A stretch of DNA of 64,000 nucleotides, from positions 28,013 to 92,012 of the forward strand of contig CAXTVI010000014.1 in the NCBI GenBank assembly GCA_964247695.1, given 5' to 3'. A program made the translations under genes and the position numbers. This document shows positions 60,823 to 64,000 of this stretch, piece after piece. Origin of the DNA: Lichenicoccus sp964247695. Lineage in GTDB: Bacteria; Pseudomonadota; Alphaproteobacteria; Acetobacterales; Acetobacteraceae. The stretch's first letter is position 1. The number at the start of each line of letters is the position of its first letter. The notes under the pieces were generated by a model that was given only the letters and a program-made list of their open reading frames with translations, ran no database searches and had not been told where the DNA came from.

Positions 60823-61230
60823 ATGGACATCTCGAAAGCGCTCGACATCTCCTCGGCCGGCATGGAGGCGCAGACCAGTCGGTTGCGGGTGATCGCCGAG
60901 AACCTGGCCAACCAGGATACTACCGGGTCAAAGCCGGGTGCCGATCCCTACCGTCGCAAGACGGTGACGTTTGCCGAGGCGCTCGATCCCGCGGTGGGCG
61001 TGTCGACGGTGTCGGTCAAGCGGATCGGCAAGGATATGAGCGACTTCACGATGAAATACGATCCGTCGCATCCGGCGGCGAACGCGGAGGGCTATGTGAA
61101 GATGCCGAACGTGAACAGCTTCGTCGAGCTGATGGACATGCGTGAGGCCGAGCGGTCGTACAGCGCCAACCTCAACGTCATGCAGGTCACGCGGTCCATG
61201 CTGACGCGCACGATCGACATGCTCAAATGA
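60823..61230 (+). CDS. flgC: Flagellar proximal rod protein FlgC
   Basis: A 135-residue rod protein with the N-terminal axial motif SSAGMEAQTSRLRVIAENLANQDTTG and the typical FlgC C-terminus GYVKMPNVNSFVELMDMREAERSYSANLNVMQ. Length matches the family (about 134). Its stop overlaps the fliE start (ATGA). Confidence 0.97.
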   Translation: MDISKALDISSAGMEAQTSRLRVIAENLANQDTTGSKPGADPYRRKTVTFAEALDPAVGVSTVSVKRIGKDMSDFTMKYDPSHPAANAEGYVKMPNVNSFVELMDMREAERSYSANLNVMQVTRSMLTRTIDMLK

Positions 61231-61562
61231 GCGGCGATCCGTTCGCGGTCAGCGCGTCGAGCGCCGTCAGCGCCTATGCGCGGGTCCAGGGCGGCTCGCC
61301 GGCCGGCATCGACGGCATCGACGACGGGGCATCGACCTCCGACCTGTCCGGCTTCGGGGCGACACTCCAGCAGGCGATGCACGGCGTGGTCGAAGCCGGG
61401 CACGAGGCGGATCTCAAATCCGCGCAGGGCATCGCGGGCGAGGCCAGCGTCACCGACGTCGTGACCGCGGTATCGCGTGCGCAGCTCGCGCTGCAATCGA
61501 CGGTCGCGATCCGCGACCGCGTGGTGCAGGCCTACCAGGACGTCATGAAGATGCAGATCTAG
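61227..61562 (+). CDS. fliE: Flagellar hook-basal body protein FliE
   Basis: A 111-residue rod-MS ring junction protein. The conserved C-terminal half reads DLKSAQGIAGEASVTDVVTAVSRAQLALQSTVAIRDRVVQAYQDVMKMQI, with the V-Q-A-Y-Q-D-[IV]-M-x-M-x-[IV] ending diagnostic for FliE. The N-terminus is low complexity. It overlaps flgC by 4 bp, and fliQ follows after 14 bp. Confidence 0.95.
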   Translation: MSGDPFAVSASSAVSAYARVQGGSPAGIDGIDDGASTSDLSGFGATLQQAMHGVVEAGHEADLKSAQGIAGEASVTDVVTAVSRAQLALQSTVAIRDRVVQAYQDVMKMQI

Positions 61563-61576
61563 CCTGGAGCGGAACG

Positions 61577-61849
61577 ATGCAGGAAGGCGATGTCGCGATG
61601 GTGCTGCGCGACCTGTTCGTCGTGGTGCTCAAGCTTGCTGCACCCGGCCTGCTGACCGCGATGGGCGTCGGGTTGGTGATCTCCCTGATCCAGGCGGTCA
61701 CCCAGATCAACGAGAGCACGCTCGCCTTCGTGCCCAAGGTGCTGGCGCTGGGCGCCGCTCTCATGCTCGCCGGGCCGTTCATGTACGCGACCCTGACCGA
61801 CTACACCCACATCCTGTTCGATCGGCTGATCGCGGTGGGCGGCCAGTGA
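61577..61849 (+). CDS. fliQ: Flagellar type III export protein FliQ
   Basis: A 90-residue export-gate protein with two transmembrane helices. Signatures are LAAPGLLTAMGVGLVISLIQAVTQINESTLAFVPK-like order, here KLAAPGLL, GLVISLIQAVTQINE and LAFVPKVLAL. GGAG is upstream of the ATG. It sits between fliE and fliR and pairs with fliP at 58986. Confidence 0.96.
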   Translation: MQEGDVAMVLRDLFVVVLKLAAPGLLTAMGVGLVISLIQAVTQINESTLAFVPKVLALGAALMLAGPFMYATLTDYTHILFDRLIAVGGQ

Positions 61850-61868
61850 GGCGCAGACGGCGTCGCCC

Positions 61869-62651
61869 GTGACATCATCGGCGGCGGCATCGCTGCTGGC
61901 GGCGCTGCCTGACCTGGCCTTCGGCTTCATGCTCGTGCTGTGCCGGGTCAGCGGCGCCGTGATGGTGTTGCCCGGCCTCGGCGAGAGCGAGATCCCTATG
62001 GTGGTGCGGGCCGGGCTCGCGGTCGGCATTGCCGTGCTGATCTTTCCCGGGGTCGCGGGATTGTTGCCGGCCGTCCAGGACCCGGTGCCGCACCAGGTCG
62101 CGCTGATCGCCTCGGAACTCGGCTGTGGGCTGTTGATCGGGTGGCTGGCGCGGCTGATGGCGCTGTCCCTGCCGATCGCGGGGCAGATCGTCTCGACGAT
62201 GATCGGGTTGTCCAGCGTGCTGCAGCCCGACCCGGATCTCGGGTCGCAGACAAGTGCGATCAGCCGGCTGCTGGCGATCGTGGCGCCGGTGCTGGTGCTG
62301 TCCACCGGCCTGTATGCGATGCCGCTCGGCGCCCTGTCCGGCAGCTACCGGCTGCTGCCGCCCGGCATGCTGCTGTCCACCGGCGACGTCGTGCAGAGCG
62401 TGGCAGTGGCGACGGAGGACAGCTTCGCGCTGGCACTGCGCCTGGCGTCGCCGCTGGTGCTGGTCGGGCTGCTGTGGCAGCTCATGCTCGGGGTGCTCGC
62501 CCGCCTGCTGCCGACCCTGCAGGTCTACAACCTCTCCCTGCCGGGGCAGGTGCTTGGCGGCCTGCTGCTGTTTGGGCTACTGCTCGGGCCGATCCTGCAG
62601 ACCTGGATGCAGGCGCTGCAGGCGGGCTTCGCCATGCTGCCCGGGCGTTAG
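61869..62651 (+). CDS. fliR: Flagellar type III export protein FliR
   Basis: A 260-residue export-gate protein with about six transmembrane helices: LAFGFMLVLCRVSGAVMVLPGLG, VVRAGLAVGIAVLIFP, ELGCGLLIGWLARLM, GLSSVLQPDP and the late ARLLPTLQVYNLSLPGQVLGGLLLFG, which contains the conserved hydrophobic core of FliR. The GTG at 61869 is the only good start near the first helix. In most gene orders flhB follows directly; here only 14 codons of flhB remain downstream. Confidence 0.95.
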   Translation: MTSSAAASLLAALPDLAFGFMLVLCRVSGAVMVLPGLGESEIPMVVRAGLAVGIAVLIFPGVAGLLPAVQDPVPHQVALIASELGCGLLIGWLARLMALSLPIAGQIVSTMIGLSSVLQPDPDLGSQTSAISRLLAIVAPVLVLSTGLYAMPLGALSGSYRLLPPGMLLSTGDVVQSVAVATEDSFALALRLASPLVLVGLLWQLMLGVLARLLPTLQVYNLSLPGQVLGGLLLFGLLLGPILQTWMQALQAGFAMLPGR

Positions 62652-62675
62652 TGTCCTGCCTGGGCACTAGATGCG

Positions 62676-62720
62676 ATGGCCGACAAAGAGGACAGGACGG
62701 AAGCCCCGTCCGTGCATTAG
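62676..62720 (+). pseudogene. flhB: Truncated 5' end of flhB
   Basis: ATG 62676, 24 bp after fliR, opens MADKEDRTEAPS, which matches the highly conserved FlhB N-terminus (acidic stretch then K/R-T-E-x-P-T/S-P). After the Ser codon the sequence leaves the family (VH, then TAG at 62718-62720). FlhB is normally about 350-370 residues, so everything after codon 12 is missing. The downstream DNA includes an integrase gene. This is the left junction of an element inserted into flhB; the remainder should lie at the far end of the element. Confidence 0.8.
62695..62711. other. Candidate integration core site GGACGG-AAGCC-CCGTCC
   Basis: Perfect 6-bp inverted arms with a 5-bp spacer, lying exactly where the flhB coding sequence stops matching the family. 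Tyrosine recombinase core sites have such arms flanking a 5-8 bp crossover region. A copy of part of it should be found at the other end of the element. It could also act as a weak hairpin terminator after fliR, but no T-run follows. Confidence 0.4.
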
Positions 62721-62815
62721 GGGTTCCAACGGGTTCGTCCCAGTCCACCGCTGACCCCAACGAATGGGGGGAAACTGCCAATTTTCTTATCTAGACGGGT
62801 CGCAAGCGTTCTTTT

Positions 62816-62840
62816 CAGTTCCCTCTGGTTCGCGGAACTG
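62816..62840. promoter_or_regulatory. Inverted repeat CAGTTCC/GGAACTG upstream of the integrase gene
   Basis: Perfect 7-bp arms separated by 11 bp, ending 25 bp before the integrase ATG. Likely candidates are an operator for integrase control or an arm-type binding site. The intervening region 62721-62815 also has a CCCCA/TGGGG hairpin and a short AT-rich stretch (attttcttat) that could belong to a promoter. No tRNA is recognisable here. Confidence 0.35.
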
Positions 62841-62865
62841 ATAAGGGGACGGAACCGGGGAGAAG

Positions 62866-64000
62866 ATGGACATGCCGAGGCGAGCAGCGGGTCTGACGGC
62901 GGCTTCCGCCAAGGTGGCGCCGATCGGTCGGCACGGGGATGGTGACGGCCTCTACCTTCTGGTGCGCAGCCCGGAGATCGCCTTCTGGGTGTTCCGCTAC
63001 ACCCGGGAGAAGAAGACCCGCGAGATGGGGCTGGGCCGAGCTCGCGGACCCAACAAGGTCGACCTGGCCGCCGCCCGGCAGCGCGTGCGTGACCTGCGCG
63101 CCATCATCCAGTCGGGCCGGGATCCGCTCGACGAACGTGATGCCAAGGTCGAGGCGCAGCGGGCGCAGGTCCAGCAGGCGGCACTTCAGGCCATCACCTT
63201 TAAGAGCGTCGCCGACGCCTACATCCGCGCCCACCGGGCAAGCTGGCAGAACGCGAAGCATGCCGGGCAGTGGTCGACGACGCTGACCACTCACGTGTTC
63301 CCGCACTTCGGCGACGTGCCGGTTGCCGAAGTCGGGACTGGCCACGTCCTGGCCGCCTTGCAGCCAATATGGTCCGAGCGGCCGGAGACGGCGGTGCGGG
63401 TTCGTGGCCGGGTAGAAGCGGTTCTCGACTACGCCAAGGCGATGAACTGGCGTCAGGGCGAGAACCCCGCAACGTGGCGCGGCCACCTGGCCAAGCTCCT
63501 GCCGTCCCGGGCGAAGATGGCCCCGATCAAGCACCATGCTGCGCTGCCTTACGGTCAGGTTGCCGACTTCATGGCGCGGCTACAGGGTCAGAAGGGGATG
63601 GCTGCCCGGGCGCTTGAGTTCACGATCCTGACGGCCGCCCGAAGCGGGGAGACGCTCGGCGCCACGTGGGGTGAAATCGACCTCGAGGCGCGGACCTGGA
63701 CGGTTCCCGCAGCCCGGATGAAGGCGAAGCGCGAGCACCGCGTGCCGCTGTCGGAGCCGGTGGTGGCGCTGCTGAACGTGCTGGCGCAACTGCGGACAGC
63801 CGAGGACCGGAACCTACTCGTGTTCCCTGGCGCACGGCCCGGTAAGCCGCTGACCATCATCGCCATGGCGGGCGTGCTCCAGCGGATGGGTCGCCGGGAC
63901 ATCACCGTGCACGGCTTCCGCAGCACGTTCCGCGACTGGACGGCCGAGAAGACCAGCGTGCCGAACGAGGTGGCTGAGGCCGCCCTGGCGCATGTCGTGG
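62866..64000 (+). CDS. Tyrosine recombinase / site-specific integrase (3' partial)
   Basis: 378 codons from ATG 62866 to the window end, without a stop. The N-terminal arm-binding domain (DUF4102-like, RHGDGDGLYLLVRSPEIAFWVFRY) is followed by a core-binding domain (TFKSVADAYIRAHRASWQN to about residue 210) and the catalytic domain. Catalytic residues visible: R259 (LTAARSGE), H349 and R352 (VHGFRSTFRDW), and H376 (LAHVV); the nucleophile Tyr lies beyond the window. This is the P4-type prophage/genomic-island integrase class. GGGGAGAAG supplies the ribosome site. It lies 145 bp after the truncated flhB. Confidence 0.93.
   Translation, partial: MDMPRRAAGLTAASAKVAPIGRHGDGDGLYLLVRSPEIAFWVFRYTREKKTREMGLGRARGPNKVDLAAARQRVRDLRAIIQSGRDPLDERDAKVEAQRAQVQQAALQAITFKSVADAYIRAHRASWQNAKHAGQWSTTLTTHVFPHFGDVPVAEVGTGHVLAALQPIWSERPETAVRVRGRVEAVLDYAKAMNWRQGENPATWRGHLAKLLPSRAKMAPIKHHAALPYGQVADFMARLQGQKGMAARALEFTILTAARSGETLGATWGEIDLEARTWTVPAARMKAKREHRVPLSEPVVALLNVLAQLRTAEDRNLLVFPGARPGKPLTIIAMAGVLQRMGRRDITVHGFRSTFRDWTAEKTSVPNEVAEAALAHVV

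Noticed and set aside
62721..62790. Possible tRNA 3' end as attachment site (gggttcgtcccagtcc)
   Set aside because: It resembles a T-arm, but no acceptor, anticodon or D-arm can be folded from the flanks. The flhB junction explains the site better.

Overview
The window is a high-GC chromosome segment from an alphaproteobacterium, most likely Acetobacteraceae/Rhodospirillales. This is inferred from the gene content: a hopanoid side-chain cluster with dxs, an alphaproteobacterial flagellar layout (fliX divergent from flgI, FlgJ without a muramidase domain, a DksA-type protein beside fliX, a MotE-like protein and CheZ), an MtnA/DUF2272 pair and a lysine/alanine-rich histone H1-like protein. No rRNA, tRNA, CRISPR array or insertion sequence was recognised.

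Layout. 1-5653: the 3' part of addA, trxA, a CPA2-type cation/proton antiporter and an aldo/keto reductase. 5656-13603: hopanoid locus, with dxs-hpnM-hpnI-hpnJ-hpnK on the minus strand and hpnH divergent on the plus strand; these enzymes modify adenosylhopane towards bacteriohopanetetrol cyclitol ether, and dxs feeds the MEP pathway. 13673-18584: a CorC/HlyC-type protein, a two-domain VOC protein, a GNAT protein, a PhyH-type dioxygenase, a 35-codon NTF2-like gene remnant and a six-helix ion channel with an atypical pore. 18581-23645: a DUF4864 protein and a complete CUT2 sugar ABC transporter. 23758-31182: lytic transglycosylase, UDG-like protein, TPR protein, ispE, SDR and DedA. 31286-33425: an OmpR/EnvZ-type two-component system. 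33515-43741: SDR, PRC-barrel protein, MFS transporter, cysteine synthase, rhodanese, DUF2272 protein, mtnA, DUF983 protein, panC and the histone-like gene.

43843-62720 is a flagellar and chemotaxis locus: flgI-flgJ-flgN (-), fliX (+), dksA (+), flgF-flgG-flgA-flgH (-), fliL-fliM-DUF6468-motE-cheY-cheZ plus a large AMIN/TPR-like exported protein (+), speD and speE, fliP-fliO with a small upstream gene (-), and flgB-flgC-fliE-fliQ-fliR (+). Most neighbours within these units overlap by 4 bp (ATGA or GTGA), which indicates translational coupling.

The most notable observation is at the right edge. The expected next gene, flhB, is present only as its first 14 codons (62676-62720). The sequence then diverges and a tyrosine integrase gene begins at 62866 and runs off the window. 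A mobile element therefore appears to have integrated into the 5' end of flhB, and a 6-bp inverted repeat with a 5-bp spacer lies at the junction.

Two runs of 100 Ns (34740-34839 and 42980-43079) are each flanked by identical sequence (43 and 55 bp). Deleting the Ns plus one copy restores one continuous reading frame in both cases, so both look like scaffolding artefacts inside repetitive genes.
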